Shown one piece after another: positions 44,403 through 56,312 of a DNA stretch of 64,000 nucleotides (its first letter is position 1; every line of letters starts with the position of its first letter). The translations under genes and the position numbers were made by a program. This stretch comes from Malaya genurostris (Eukaryota > Arthropoda > Insecta > Diptera > Culicidae), in contig NC_080571.1 in assembly GCF_030247185.1 (NCBI RefSeq), positions 42,330,002-42,394,001 on the forward strand, given 5' to 3'. The notes beneath the pieces are model-generated. The model made no database searches. It saw nothing but the letters and a program-made list of their open reading frames with translations, and was not told where the DNA came from.

Positions 44403-45969
44403 GTAAGCATAGAAATGGTTCATTTTTATCTGATCCAAGTTGGCCATTGGGACATACACTCGGGACGAATTTTACATCAATTAGAGACCGGTGTCATACT
44501 TTAAACGTTGGAAAAATTGTGCTGCCGCTCATTTATCTGCAACCTTTGTGGGGATTTCGGGCTGATCCCCTGTGGGCTCTTTGGGGGGTGGGATCAGATG
44601 AAAACAGTTACTGTTTTTGACGATTTGCTACGACATCGTCATCGTTGTGGGACGCAGGCACAGGAGGCGGGACGCGTGTGATGAAAGCCCGCTTAAATAT
44701 GTATGAAGCGGCTCATGGATTTGGAAAGCGGTCGGATTTGAAAAACAAAGTTGAAACGAGAAATGAAAGGATTTTCTGCTCGATTCAAATAACAGATATT
44801 TTTTTTACAGTCAGTCGCTTTCCAACATAAAACAAAATGTGGAGATTTTTTTTCCCGTTCGGCTCGTTTGTACCGAATAAGCAGCAATGAATATTTCAAA
44901 CGTCACGGTGCATGTAAAAATGTGGAATTATTTATGTAATAAATTTTACTTTGTTTTAGTTGCTTTGCTGTAATTCCGATTGTAGGGTCTCTGCTTTGTG
45001 ACAATTCGAGTTTTCGGTCCGAAAAATCATCTGAGCTTAATGCACTCTGACTAATTTCGACGACAATTTTGAAATTTACTTTCCAGGAATCAGACTAAAT
45101 TAAGTTTGGGATGAAAAATTCAACATTTTTATGTCGTTTTCGCTTGATGCCAAACCTAACCCATTATGCACCCAAACTGCTGTCAAACCGTTTATTTGAA
45201 GCTAGTTTCGAACCTAGTTTAAACGTTGTTGAACTGAAAATCGAGTCAGATTCGAACCTGGTTTTCATATCAGGTTTGCTCAAACCCCCGTTGCTAAGTG
45301 TGAACCCAACACAGTTGTGTGAAAAGTGTTTGTTTGATTAAACCGACGACACGACCTGCCACTCGCCTTCCAAAACTGTATCGTAAATTTGACTACCCCT
45401 CAGTAACTGGTAATGTCAAAACGAAATCGCATGAAAATATTTGAAACTGGCATCACAAGTTGATAAATTATTGACTTGGAATAACAGTTACCTTGGTTAC
45501 GCACTTTATACTGATAGCCAAAGACAAGTAAATGTTTTATATCTCCAACTTTCTCTTGCAATAACTTTTATTCTTTTCGGTCAGAGGCAACATTTCGATC
45601 GTAGCGGACATTGTGACGACACCACCTACTGCTGAATTAGAACCGTTGTAGATTAATAGCTCGGCTCAAACCAACGAGGAGAACATGGGAATGATGCAAG
45701 GAGCTATGCGCACTGCTGTCCCTATATAATGTTCGGCGAAATATTTCTTTGGGGAGGATTCTATCAACAATCTTTGAATAAGGGTAAACTACCTGCTACG
45801 CAATCAACCGAGACAAGACTACTCGTATTACGCTAAATCGTTCTGCTCGAAAGATAGTTGGTTTGATCATAAGCCTTTTCTGTACCGGTCAACTGCAGCT
45901 AGTGGTTAATGTGTATCGAAGAATAGCTGGAACAAGTTAATTGTCCATGTTCGTTGGGAAACGATAAAA
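44403..45969. other. Candidate intron sequence, no exon seen
   Basis: The donor at 44403 would make this intronic. No coding exon or clear repeat is recognised. Confidence 0.4.
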
Positions 45970-46161
45970 CTACAAATTTGGATCTCCGAACACAAAGTGT
46001 CTGTCGTTGATGTCATCGGGACGGATCATTGGTTGAGTCTTCCAACTACGATGGATAGAATTCCATTCGGAATACCGAAGCAAGTAGTGTTTTAAGACGC
46101 TCATAGACGATGACAATCTGCAGATTTCGTCTGCAAAGCTTTCACCCAATGCAAAGTACAT
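45970..46161 (-). other. Unrecognised minus-strand open frame of about 63 residues
   Basis: Reads MYFALGESFADEICRLSSSM and so on, ending VFGDPNL. Residue use is balanced and protein-like rather than AT-biased filler; the frame is open a further ten codons upstream (QCVNQHFRQ). I do not recognise the family. Flanking minus-strand sequence is full of stops, so if real this is one exon or a fossil of an old gene or transposon. Kept as a candidate only. Confidence 0.25.
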
Positions 46162-47561
46162 TTGGCGGAAATGTTGGTTGACACATTGAAACTGTGATAC
46201 TACTGTAATGATAAATGTTTCGGTTGGTTTATACTTTTGTTGATTGTTGATTCAATAAAATTTCGAAAATCGAGTTCATTTAAATGTAATTCTACTCCGT
46301 TTTTAATTCCGTAGTTTGCAACTGCGACATCGTCATATTAATTGACGCACCATTATTTTTCATCACAGTGTTAACCATCACGCAATGCGACATTACGTTA
46401 TGTTACATGAGTCTCAAATATCACATCACTCTTTGAAGACTTTTCAATGTTGCGTTCTGCTGTGTTTATCAATAGTTTTCTTTTGTTTAAATACCTGACT
46501 CAAATGCATCAATTCTAGTTCCATATGACTCCAACGATTCGATTAAAGCAAATCATAATTTATTACGGGCAGTTGATACCACCTCATACATCGCAAAATT
46601 TCTTGAATTTATCTAGTGAAAATGACTAATCTGAAAAGAAACTTTATCATTCTCACATAGGAAGGACAACGAATTTTCTTTTGAGCACAATGCCGAAGCA
46701 AGGAGATATCCTGAAGTGATTCTTTTAATGTGTGGACTCAAATATTAAATCAAACTATAATTAGAGGATATGTATTGTTTTTTATCTGCAATTTGAACAA
46801 TCACAGTCTTTTATCAGTCGACAGTTTCAGAAATAGTTTGAATTGGTTCGTTTATTTATTTATTTTGGGGCTCCTTGGTAACTAGTTCATGGTAACTTAA
46901 ACAGTGTTGCTCGGGAGGATTATTTTTATCATTATCAAGGGGTCGCTCTATTTTTGGTAACTGGCGGTAAATCGCTCACAGACACTTTTCATTTCAATTT
47001 TTCTTCGGAGTGTCTGGTCGTGTCGTCGATTAAACTAATCTGGGTTAGTTTCTTTTTTCTCAAGCGAAACCGACATCAGTGATCAACATTTCGGACAGCT
47101 TCGATCGAACAGTTTTTGATTTGTTCTCGTTGTCATGGCGACGTTTCGCACTAAAATTTGTTTGCGTTTTTGCAATCGTTCGGTGCCTTCAGTTATGAAT
47201 AACACACAGAAAATAAAAACTACCTATGTTTTACTTTTTCTTCGTTTAATTTTGAGTTGTTTTGAATCTTTTCTTTGATTCGCATTCTCCATCCCATACA
47301 GAGTGAAACCACCCAACAGTGAAAGTTTCGTTCAATAAGCTGGATAATAAAACTCAACCGCTGAGTGAAAATAATTTACTAGTGAGTAGATATAACTTAC
47401 CTCTCAGATATACCGTATGGAAACTACTTAGAGCCTCTTTACCTCAATTTAGGTTATTGAAATTAGGTAGTTTTGCGTGCTGGGTGTTGAAGGTTAAAGT
47501 CGACAAAGAGAAGATCCGGTGTATTTGACAGAACCGACATTGCAAAATGTGCCCGAAACAA
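46162..47561. other. Intergenic or intronic DNA, no gene seen
   Basis: AT-rich, no recognised feature; short frames lack motifs. Confidence 0.4.
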
Positions 47562-47860
47562 CCCGCGATCCCATTTCAACCAGAATATTAGTTGATTTTC
47601 TGAATTCGATTGGTTAAAATTTGGTACAACTAATCGATTGTTGTTTTAACTAAACTGTCATTTTTGTTTTTCTGATTAGCAGAAACGATGATTGAAACAA
47701 CGAATTTATTTGGGAAAAAAAATGCTTTCAAATAGTGAGGACACATATTTTTCAATTTCAACAAATATTTTAGTTGAAATAACTGGCGTTGTTATTGAAA
47801 CAAAATTCTCTTAGTTGAAAATCAAATCGGTTGTTTTTGTTTTAGGTTGGTAACGCTTGC
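47562..47860 (+). repeat. Dispersed repeat shared with the insertion at 27428
   Basis: Nearly the same as 27428-27720 in the same orientation, with small indels: 'acccgcgatcccatttcaac', 'gtgaggacacata', 'caacaaatattttagttgaa'. The related hairpin block at 48385-48610 follows, as it does at 27780-27960. Confidence 0.85.
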
Positions 47861-48384
47861 AATTAGTTGAATTAACTCGAACAATGTGAATGATTTGCGA
47901 CCATTTGAAAAAAAGTTCACAATGTTGAGATACATGAAATAAATATCGTTGTTCCAATATAAACAGTTTTTTATATCGACATGTAATATCATTAGTTATT
48001 AACAGGGCTGGGAAACCACCGATCTCGTATATAAAAATCACTACTGATTTCGTCACAAGTCATCTTAACCAAGGTATAAATCATCGTTACGAAAACACAA
48101 CTGATGTGAACTCTAAGTGAATTTTGTGCGATCATGACCATGTCAAAACACTACTGATTTGATCGGAAATGATTAATGTAGAAAAATGTTTTTAATCAGC
48201 AAAAGTGCACGGAGGGCCAAGAAAATTAGTGAAATTAATAAATTTGCCTAAAATGAGTATTGAAAGATGATACCTTCAAATTTTAGTCAATTTATATCAG
48301 CTTCAACCGCACCAGAATCGCGGTGCCGGTACGATTGAGAAAAATCAAAGCATCTTTACTAAAAAGATGCCTGAAATAATTTGT

Positions 48385-48610
48385 TGTTATGCATGTTATA
48401 CAGCTGATTAATTTAATTTATTGTTTGAATATCATACACAGAAGTAACAGGAGTGCAGGTTTTGCTACGGCGATTCAAACACAGCACTGTGTTTTTGAAA
48501 CCCTTCGCTCCTGTTTTACTTCTATAAATTAAATCCATGTCAATAAGCATTTTGTTGCTAATGCATGAACATCATCATCAGCATCAAACAGGTGGAAGTA
48601 AAACAAAATA
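48385..48610 (+). repeat. Dispersed hairpin repeat, copy 3
   Basis: 'cagaagtaacaggagtgca' near 48441 and 'cgctcctgttttacttct' near 48505 form the inverted pair. The tail 'ttgctaatgcatgaacatca' matches 27890-27910. Confidence 0.75.
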
Positions 48611-48784
48611 CAAATAACAATACGGAATACTCCGACAAATTTTTGAGGACATGTTTTTCGTTATGTGGTACACTGTCAAGATACACTGTCAACGTGACAA
48701 CGTACTCTTTTAGATTAGATTATCTATGAAACTGCCATCACTTCAAACAGAAAATCGATATTACAATAGATACAGTTTATTATT

Positions 48785-48967
48785 ATGCATATGGCGCTGG
48801 TCTTACAAACCAGTTGTCGTATGTTCGAGCACCGATCTGGAAGGATTCGTAGTGTTAGTAGAATCGTAGCACCAGCCATGCACTGGTTCTGTACACTCTG
48901 AATCGGCGGCGAAGTCTGTTGAAACAGAAGGTCAAATTCCACTACGCAGGAATGCAATACCTGCTTA
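48785..48967 (+). mobile_element. tRNA-derived SINE, copy 1
   Basis: 'ggtcttacaaaccagttgtc' and then 'gtatgttcgagcaccg' resemble an anticodon-arm/T-arm region with a polymerase III B-box (gttcgag). The body has 'gaagtctgttgaaacagaag' and 'gtcaaattccac'. It matches the minus-strand copy at 56313-56545. This body is, from memory, that of a culicine tRNA-related SINE (Feilai-like); the exact family name is uncertain. Confidence 0.75.
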
Positions 48968-50009
48968 CAGTTTATTATTTATAAACAGGAACAATTTTTA
49001 TTCCGGGAATTACTACTAGCTACGACAGTTCTTAGGAAATACATAAACTGAACGAAATACTATTAAGTACCAAGGTAAATTAACAGCAAGTGTATGAATA
49101 ATATTAGCTTTTCATATTAAAAATACGACGTAGTATTATTTAGGCCATCTTAAGATCTGAGCAGCTTTTATTGAAATGCTTCAGATTACCTGAGTTTCGG
49201 AGGAGCTGCAAAGCAATTAGCCATATTCAATTTTCGTAATGGTCCAGGAAAATCAAAAAGAGATCTTCGATTTTGCTTTGGTTTATGGATGACGAACGAG
49301 AGCAGGAAGATCATAAGGAGTTCAAATTACAACACCAATAGACAAATTCTTACCATGATCTCCCCACAGAAGAGGTCAAAGTCTTGAGTATAACCAAAGC
49401 TGACACCATAACTTTTTAGGCGAAATCAATGTAATTAAAGTGCATACTTTTTTTTCTGTTGCTTCCAATTCGGATCGGATTGCACCCACAACAATCATCA
49501 CCCGCTTCACTATCACAAAATCCGTATAAATAAAATTAGAAATGGTATTCAAATAAATTTATATTTGAAAAAATATTTTTAAGTTTCACGAATTTTTCAA
49601 ATCAAAGAAAGACGAAAGTTGGTTTTTCTAGCAATTCTAATACCTTTCTGTAGAGAAAGGCAAAAAGGAATAGTGAAAGACGTTAGGTGGCGAAAGCCTC
49701 TATCTCGCTCGCGGATGTTAAAATTATTCACTTTATCGGTTTTAAAGCGCGAGTATTTTTTCTGTTCTTCTGAAACTAAATTGTTTTATGTAGACCCGAA
49801 TGTCGGAGTGATTTTCTAATTCTTTGGTAGGTGTTAGTTCTCATCTTAGAAAAATTCGAGGATATTTTTATTCTTGATTTCATCCCAAGTAACAATTTGT
49901 GTTATGCTAGCTTATTTGTGACTAGTTTGCAACCAGAAATTTGAGTGATTGTTATTAATATCTAACCACTTGCATGACTCAAAAAGCGCAGTTTCTACTA
50001 GTTACTATG
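48968..50009. other. Intergenic DNA; one small hairpin-end relic
   Basis: 'tacctttctgtagagaaagg' followed by 'caaaaagg' near 49640-49670 resembles the hairpin terminus of the palindrome-ended repeat. Nothing else is recognised. Confidence 0.4.
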
Positions 50010-51035
50010 TCGGGTCAAAACTACAAGGATCAGCCCCATGGGGTTGTTCGAGTCGTTGATGTGGAACAAGGCAACCAAAATTTCCAATGATTGACATATT
50101 CAATTAATCGTCAAACTTTTGAATCCGCAAATGCACAAGAGTCTGCTTAGATTGATCCTTATTAGGAATCAACACCGAACACGCGAACCCAGAATATAGA
50201 CTCTATTTATCGTGATTTGTATTTGTTTCGTAGCCGACAAAATTACATCAATAGCCCAAATGTATACAATTATATGTTTGTACGAGCTTGCGATACGGAT
50301 ATCGATATTTAAGCTTCTCCTCACCAAGCTTGTGTTCAAGTTTTGTATGCAAGCAGTTATTTTTATAGCGTTTCTCTACCATTACTACCATTTTGCGATT
50401 TCGGTTGAAGCGATAAAATATTTCTCATTATCAATCGAGTTCATCTTATATAAATTAGAAATTAGGGGTAGTTGTCAATTTCTCAGGCGAAACGACATAA
50501 CATGGGATTTCATCCAATCTTGCATGACACAAGATCAGAGCATACCAATAAAAGCTTCAAATCGTTTATGGCACTTTTTGTCTTGCTGTGTAGCAACAAC
50601 CTACCTCTAGCAAGCTTCGCATAAGACTGAAACGTTAGCTATAATTTCGCTTCTATTTATAGATTCGCGTGCTTTGCTTTTGCTTCGATTGACCTATCAG
50701 AGCGCTGCTTTCCCTTTGATATATCGCTTACTCCTTCAAAACCGTCGACTATGGCAGGGAAATCCGGTATGCCGGGGATTTTTTGCAGCCAAAATAGGAC
50801 ACTGCTAGCTATTAATCAACATTTCAATAATATAAAATTAAAAATACATGGCTATGAACATTGAAATCAATACGTAGAAATATTTCCAATCAAATGGTGA
50901 CATAATATTAATAATTGATACAAAATTGACTGAGCTGTAATTGTTCAAAACCTGACCACATTTCTACGTGTATTTTTCTTGAGTTTCTAGTTTGCAACGC
51001 TATATAGAAAACAAAAATGTGTTCCACATTAAAAT
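50010..51035 (+). repeat. Dispersed repeat C, fullest copy (about 1 kb)
   Basis: It begins 'aaaactacaaggatcagccc' and ends near 'aaaatgtgttccacat'. The inverted copy at 59828-60490 shares both ends with an internal deletion, and 63775-64000 is a third copy cut by the window edge. Shared words are 'ccccatggggttgttcgag', 'atgtggaacaaggcaacc' and 'ccctttgatatatcgctta'. No coding frame with a known motif and no clear terminal inverted repeats. Confidence 0.85.
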
Positions 51036-51469
51036 AAGTTGTTGTTACGTTGTAAACTCATACTGAAATAACTTATCTTTCCATAACTTGAAAATAACTT
51101 GTTTTCAAGTAAACTAGTTGAAACTTAGGTACCATCGACATTATAAACATTAAATGAATCCATAATGTTTTTCTATCAACAATGAAAAAACAGTATTGTA
51201 TTTGAAATTACAAATTTGATACAAGGTACAAATTTCACAACGATTTTAAAACTATCGAGCGGAATGAAACTTTAATTACCTGTTTTTTTATGCGCCTTCA
51301 ATCAAACTCTGTTTATGAAGATATGGAAAATAAACAACGAAAAAACCTTATGTTCAGAATGCTCAAAATTAATCCAAGTAGAGTGATTTCTCATTTTTTT
51401 AAAATTCAATTCGATGTTTAATCCCTATATAGTTTTCTTCGAGTTTAAAATAGTGCATAGAACAAAAAT

Positions 51470-51672
51470 TCTATTTCTTCGCGTTTCGCCTTCGGCTCGT
51501 CAGAGCTTAAAGCAGTTCAAATTGAACTGCCATCTCGTGCCTAGCAGTTCAACTTAAACCGCTAAGCAGACGCAAAGTTTGCACTACTTATGCAACTCTC
51601 AAACGAGATGGCAGTTCAATTTGAACTGCTTTAAGCACTGACGAGCCGAAGGTGAAACGTGAAGAAATAGAA
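51470..51672. mobile_element. MITE of about 200 bp with 33-bp end repeats
   Basis: 'ctatttcttcgcgtttcgcc' and 'ttcggctcgtcag' at the left are inverted at the right as 'ctgacgagccgaaggtgaaa' and 'cgtgaagaaatag'. The repeat continues inward through 'ttaaagcagttcaaatt' and its inverse, so the whole is a hairpin with a loop of about 70 bp. Non-coding. Confidence 0.88.
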
Positions 51673-52139
51673 ACAAAATATGTGCTTTTTGCACAAACCA
51701 ACAAAACCCCTAAATGTTCACAAAAATTCTGCTTTTCATTATTTTCGTCAACAAGTAGTTTTGATAAAAGTAATATCCTGGTTTTATTTATGTTTTTTAC
51801 ACTTCTTGACTCCATAGTGTGATCGCCATATTCAAGCCAACAAAAGTTTTTTAGGTTGCATTTCCGCTATCAATATATTGGTAAAACCTACCGATAGCTA
51901 TCTGAATCAATGCAGAAACTGTATGTTATAATCTTATAATATCTAAGTTATTGCTACATCAATTAACCGTAACGATTTACATATACGCTTACGTATTTAT
52001 AATGGTGTCGCAACCTTTTTTCAACTAGTAACTAAAACCATAGCTGTGATTAAAGATACGTTAGAATCAAGTAACGATAATTTACAAATGATAGCTAGTT
52101 CAATGTTTATGTTATAAAGAAACACTGCCGTCACTTTGT

Positions 52140-52262
52140 TTTTACCAGCATAACATAAAAAACATGTTCGTGCTCTTGTTGCAACATAGTTGGGTTAAGT
52201 ATACCATAAAAAAAACATTCGTGCTCTTGTTGCAACATAGTTTGGACTTAGTCCAATCAGAA
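52140..52262 (+). repeat. Tandem duplication of about 62 bp
   Basis: 'cgtgctcttgttgcaacata' occurs at about 52170 and 52231 with the same flanks ('ataaaaaacat' before, 'gttgg' or 'tttgg' after). Confidence 0.8.
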
Positions 52263-52603
52263 CTAGTTTCGAATTGCTACTTGGGATGTGCTATAGTATG
52301 TGTAAAAACTACAATCTTCTAATGCAAAAGACGGGATTTAAAAAATACAACACTTGTATCACATTTGTGTTAAAACTATTACAGGATTTGTTTTTCACTT
52401 AAATGGCAATACTATGCAAAACCTAAAAGAAGAACCGAAAGAAAGAGCACGACAATTAACCGATGCTCCATAGTCCTAAGGAGTGTATCGAAAAGTAGTT
52501 AGCAACATTGATTAAAAAATAAAACATATTTTGACATCAGTTTTCGATATACTGTAGAAAAATTACATTTTTATGCATTTTACTGATTATATTGAAGAAA
52601 ATC

Positions 52604-53614
52604 CTAGTTTCTGTGAAACGCTTGCACTTTGGACTTGACATTCTTCATCAAATTCTGCACAGTTACTTTTGTGACTTTCCTGATGGCAGCTGTCCAGTTT
52701 TTTTTAGCTCCTGCATGTTTTGGGACACTGTACCTTACTTCCGAAAGTGCCGCTTGACAATTGCCCAATACCTTTCAATTGGCCGAAGATCCGAGCACTT
52801 CGATGGGTTGATGTCCTTTTCCACGAAATGTACATTATTTTTGGACAACCACTGTAGAACGGAGTTGGCGTAGTGGGCTGAAGCCAAATCCGGCCAGAAG
52901 AGAGGAGGAGCCTTATGATTTCTGTACAGTGGCAGCATTCTCTTCTTCAAACATTCCTCCTCGTACATCTTGGCGTTAATTGTGCCCTTCGTGAAGAAAA
53001 TCGACGACCGCAAACCACAGATACAAATTGCTTGGCAGATCAACACCTTCTGCCCAAACTTTTCCATCGCCACCGTGGTGTCAGCGTCGTCCAGGTCCTG
53101 GTACACCGATTTCGTATAATATTGCGGTCCGGGCAGCACTCGAGAGTCTTCCTTGACGTAGGTTTCGTCGTCGATCAGGATGCATCCGTCTTTATTCTGT
53201 AGAATCCGGTTATACAGTTTTCGCGCTCTTGTTTTGGCCTGAACTTGCAGTACCAGGGACTTTTCGGGCACCTTTTGTTTCTTGTACGTTTTTATGGGGT
53301 TTCGAACTTTGATCCGTTGAATCATCCCGATGCTGGTGTTGAACTGCTTGGCCAAATCCCGCGTCGACGCCGATGGGTTTTTCCTGACGTACCAACCACT
53401 TTTAAGTCCGGCCGGGCTGGCTGGGACCCGTTTTCCTACCGGATCGGGGCAAATCCTTCATGGAAAGGGTCTTACCGAACTTCTTGATAATATTTTTGAC
53501 ACTGGTGTGGTGCACTTTCACCCGTTTTGCAATTTCGTTGTATGTGACACCACTTTCTGAGCACCAAGTGCGCCGAATTTTCTTTCGCGTTTCCGGATCA
53601 ATTCGACTCATCAT
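52604..53614 (-). pseudogene. DD37E transposase, second subfamily, frameshifted
   Basis: The N-terminus MMSRIDPETRKKIRRTWCSE and a helix-turn-helix block (HHTSVKNIIKKFGKTLSMKD) lie at 53614-53402. A frameshift near 53400 leads to MAKQFNTSIGMIQRI and then ILIDDETYVKEDSRVLPG. The third block is FWPDLASAHYANS, followed by LRPIERYWAIVKRHFRK with 37 residues between D and E. A second frameshift at about 52735 cuts off the tail, which is readable in another frame as NLMKNVKSKVQAFHRN, ending at 52604. All catalytic residues survive, but the gene is broken twice. It is clearly diverged from the copies at 26 and 54 kb. Confidence 0.9.
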
Positions 53615-53979
53615 TGAAACGATAAACCGTACCGAAACCAATCGATTGCGCAGCTGTTATTGACATGTATTCAAACATGTCACCGCAAAACACGCTACAA
53701 AAAATTAAGCCATTTCAGAGTAATAACTGTTTCACTTGGATTCAATGGATTTTGTCGGCCTGCATCGGTCCGATTATCGGACCGATGCAGCACAATATCT
53801 AAAAGATACTAAAAGAAGTCATAATCGGATCTACATCGATGATAGCGTACTAAAGCGCTTTGAGCTTTTTCCTTTGTTTCGTTTAAAGAGGCTTTAACCT
53901 TAAAGTTATTCGTCTCTTAGGGCCTGAAAAACTCTGGTCCAGTATCTAACGGGAAAAACAGATTGGAAGACTGACTTTT
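53615..53979. other. Spacer between two DD37E elements
   Basis: Contains the short palindrome 'gtccgattatcggac' near 53768. No gene is seen. Confidence 0.4.
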
Positions 53980-55291
53980 GAATGCAATTAAAAACTGTCC
54001 CAGAAAGTATGGGCGCAACCAAAAACCGCTGCCATTTCGCAATGGTTCAGAATCTGTCAATTTTTATGGCTGCGTCCTGTTGTTTACACTTTTCTCTAAC
54101 CACTTCTGCAGTTTTTTATTCGTTTTCATTAGTTTGTTTCGAAATGCGTGGACTTTCAGCAGAACAACGTCGAAAAATTGTATACAAATGGTGCACAGAA
54201 CGCGGACTGTCACTGAGAAAGATAGCAAAAATGGAAGGAGTAAGTGAAAAAGCCGTACGAAATGCAATCAGGAAGTTCGGTGAGGATAACACCTTTGAGG
54301 ATAAACCGAAAACGGGTCGAAAAATAGGTCCTGCTAATCCTCAGTTGGATAAACGTATACTGAAGGCGTTCGAGCAAAAGAAGGAGATTTCAGTTCGGGA
54401 TGTGGCCAAAAAAGTGGGCACTTCGAAGTCAAATGTTCTTCGTGCCAAAGAACGTTTGAATTTTCGAACCTATAAGAAGCAGAAACAACCAAAGTGTAGT
54501 CCGAAACAAGAAGCATCGATCGGGCCGAGGGTTCGAAAAGTGTACAACTCGATTCTTGCTGGAAATTTGAACAGCATAATCATGGACGACAAAACCTACG
54601 TGAAACTTGATTACAAATCCTTGCCGGGACCACAATATTATACGGTGCGAGAAGGGCAAGTGTTTAACCAGTCCGAGACATCGATTGAAGTCGAAAAATT
54701 AAGTAAAAGAGCTATGGTTTGGCAAGCAATTTGTAGCTGCGGTAAGATTTCGAAACCCTTCATCACCACTGCTTCAATGAACGGCGAAATATACATCAAG
54801 GAATGTTTACAAAAACGACTTCCACCCATGATTCGAAGCCTCAAGGATCCCGTTGTCTTCTGGCCAGATCTTGCTTCTTGCCACTACTCGAAATCAACGG
54901 TTGAACGGTATACTACCAAAAATGTCACTTTCGTCCCAAATGACATGAATCCACCAAATTGCCCACAACTTCGATCAATTGAAGAATTTTGGGCATTAAC
55001 GAAGGTACATCTTAAGAAACGGCAGCCGAAACCATTCAACAGTTCGAAAAAGATTGAAGTGTCAAAACTTGTCGCCAAGAAGTCTGTACGGAATTTAATG
55101 AGGAACGTTCGCAAGAAGGTGCGCCAGCTAGTCTACAATGGCTAAGTAGCAAATGTTGAGTATAATATTCTGTTGTTGAAGTCTAATATTATCAGTATAT
55201 CGATTAAAATTTGAATATCTAACACTTGTGAATTATTTACAGCGAAATCAAAGTGCGTCCATACTTTCTGGGACAGTCTTTTTGTAGTGAA
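53980..55291 (+). mobile_element. Nearly complete DD37E Tc1/mariner transposon, about 1.3 kb
   Basis: The inverted ends share 'ctgtcccagaaagtatgg' (left, from 53995) and 'ccatactttctgggacag' (right, to 55276). The outer ends near 53980 and 55291 match 'aatgcaatt' and 'tgtagtg' less well, so a few terminal bases may be lost. The length and single-gene layout are normal for this family (ITmD37E type). Confidence 0.9.
54144..55145 (+). CDS. DD37E transposase (open frame, altered near the C-terminus)
   Basis: 333 residues from MRGLSAEQRRKIVYKWC; the frame is open upstream to 53982, but this start agrees with related copies. A paired helix-turn-helix DNA-binding region occupies about residues 3-110 (LRKIAKMEGVSEKAVRNAI, then VRDVAKKVGTSKSNVL). 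Catalytic residues are D149 (in IIMDDKTYVKLDY), D242 (FWPDLASCHY) and E280 (LRSIEEFWAL), a DD37E triad. The enzyme would cut at the inverted ends and reinsert at TA. Compared with the relic at 26.6 kb, a stretch after residue about 287 has two small deletions (near 55019 and 55060) that together restore frame. About 14 residues are thereby replaced (KKRQPKPFNSSKKIE), so activity is doubtful despite the open frame. Confidence 0.92.
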   Translation: MRGLSAEQRRKIVYKWCTERGLSLRKIAKMEGVSEKAVRNAIRKFGEDNTFEDKPKTGRKIGPANPQLDKRILKAFEQKKEISVRDVAKKVGTSKSNVLRAKERLNFRTYKKQKQPKCSPKQEASIGPRVRKVYNSILAGNLNSIIMDDKTYVKLDYKSLPGPQYYTVREGQVFNQSETSIEVEKLSKRAMVWQAICSCGKISKPFITTASMNGEIYIKECLQKRLPPMIRSLKDPVVFWPDLASCHYSKSTVERYTTKNVTFVPNDMNPPNCPQLRSIEEFWALTKVHLKKRQPKPFNSSKKIEVSKLVAKKSVRNLMRNVRKKVRQLVYNG

Positions 55292-55629
55292 TACCGCGAA
55301 AAAGTTGGAAATTTGGTGTTGCGATGGAAATTGAACCCCGATATACCCTTCCCCCTGAGTACCAGGCATACGTCGTGATCCTTGCTCTGGTATCTCCTCA
55401 TTCTTTTGTTCTAGTCAGAGTTTAAAATTGTCACGCATTCTCAATGGAAGAAACCATTCCAACAGTCTCATTTTCAATGCTTTACTGTCTCATTCGTAAA
55501 TGACCGACACCAGAACAAACGAAGAGAGACGAAGCATTTTCGTTTCTCATCGAAAAAAATGAGAGAGCATAATTGCCAACGTCACTCTTTCCTCTGTGAC
55601 AAGACGAAACCAAACTAGCGTCTTCAGGT
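55292..55629. other. Intergenic DNA, no gene seen
   Basis: Nothing recognised between the transposon and repeat A. Confidence 0.4.
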
Positions 55630-56058
55630 AGCAACAGCAGAATTTCAATTCTCATTCTTTCATCGATGTATTTAAAATCTGTGGCGCTTGGCTATAAAAA
55701 GTGACTAAAATATGGCAAATCGAGGTAATTACATCCCAGAGCTTCTTTGAAAACCAAAACTACTACAAATTCGAGCACCAACAGTTAAAACTTATTGTGA
55801 AACCTTTTTCTGTCATTTTCAATTCTCACAGCCTTGGTTGAATATCGACACTGCATTTTCACTGAAAACTGCAAATGACTGAAAGGACAAATGAAAGAAA
55901 AAACACAATTTTGAAACTACTGTCCCGCTTATGTCATTGACTGGACATGGATTTCGTTCTCATAGTTTGCAAGCGAAGCTGAGAGTAACAGTAGTTTCTT
56001 GTCATTTTCGTCTATTTTTCAGTCAATGAAAATAACTTTTATTAGCTCTGTTTCTAGT
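55630..56058 (+). repeat. Dispersed repeat A, copy 2
   Basis: Same orientation as 1325-1755 and very similar over about 430 bp. Unlike copy 1 it has no foldback element at its end, showing the uninterrupted junction 'attagctctg' followed by 'tttctagtg'. Confidence 0.75.
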
Positions 56059-56312
56059 GATTCACAGCTTTAATCTTGTTCGAATCAAAAATTTTCGTGC
56101 ACAATGCGTCCGATGTTCGAATCTACTGAGTGCAGGGCTTAGCCGACTGGGTGTGACATTTAGTGTTCGAATTACTGCGAATGATCATTTTCGCCCCGGT
56201 CTCTCCTAATCTAATGATTTCCTAACCATGATCAATAAAATAAAGTAAACGACACAATTTCAAACCCAGGAAGCTTCAGTTAAGGTAATGTTTTGAATTT
56301 ATTGTAACTTTC

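Noticed and set aside
50212..50610. 132-codon frame with hydrophobic stretches
   Set aside because: Lies inside repeat C; the frame is broken in the other two copies, and hydrophobicity follows from T-rich composition.
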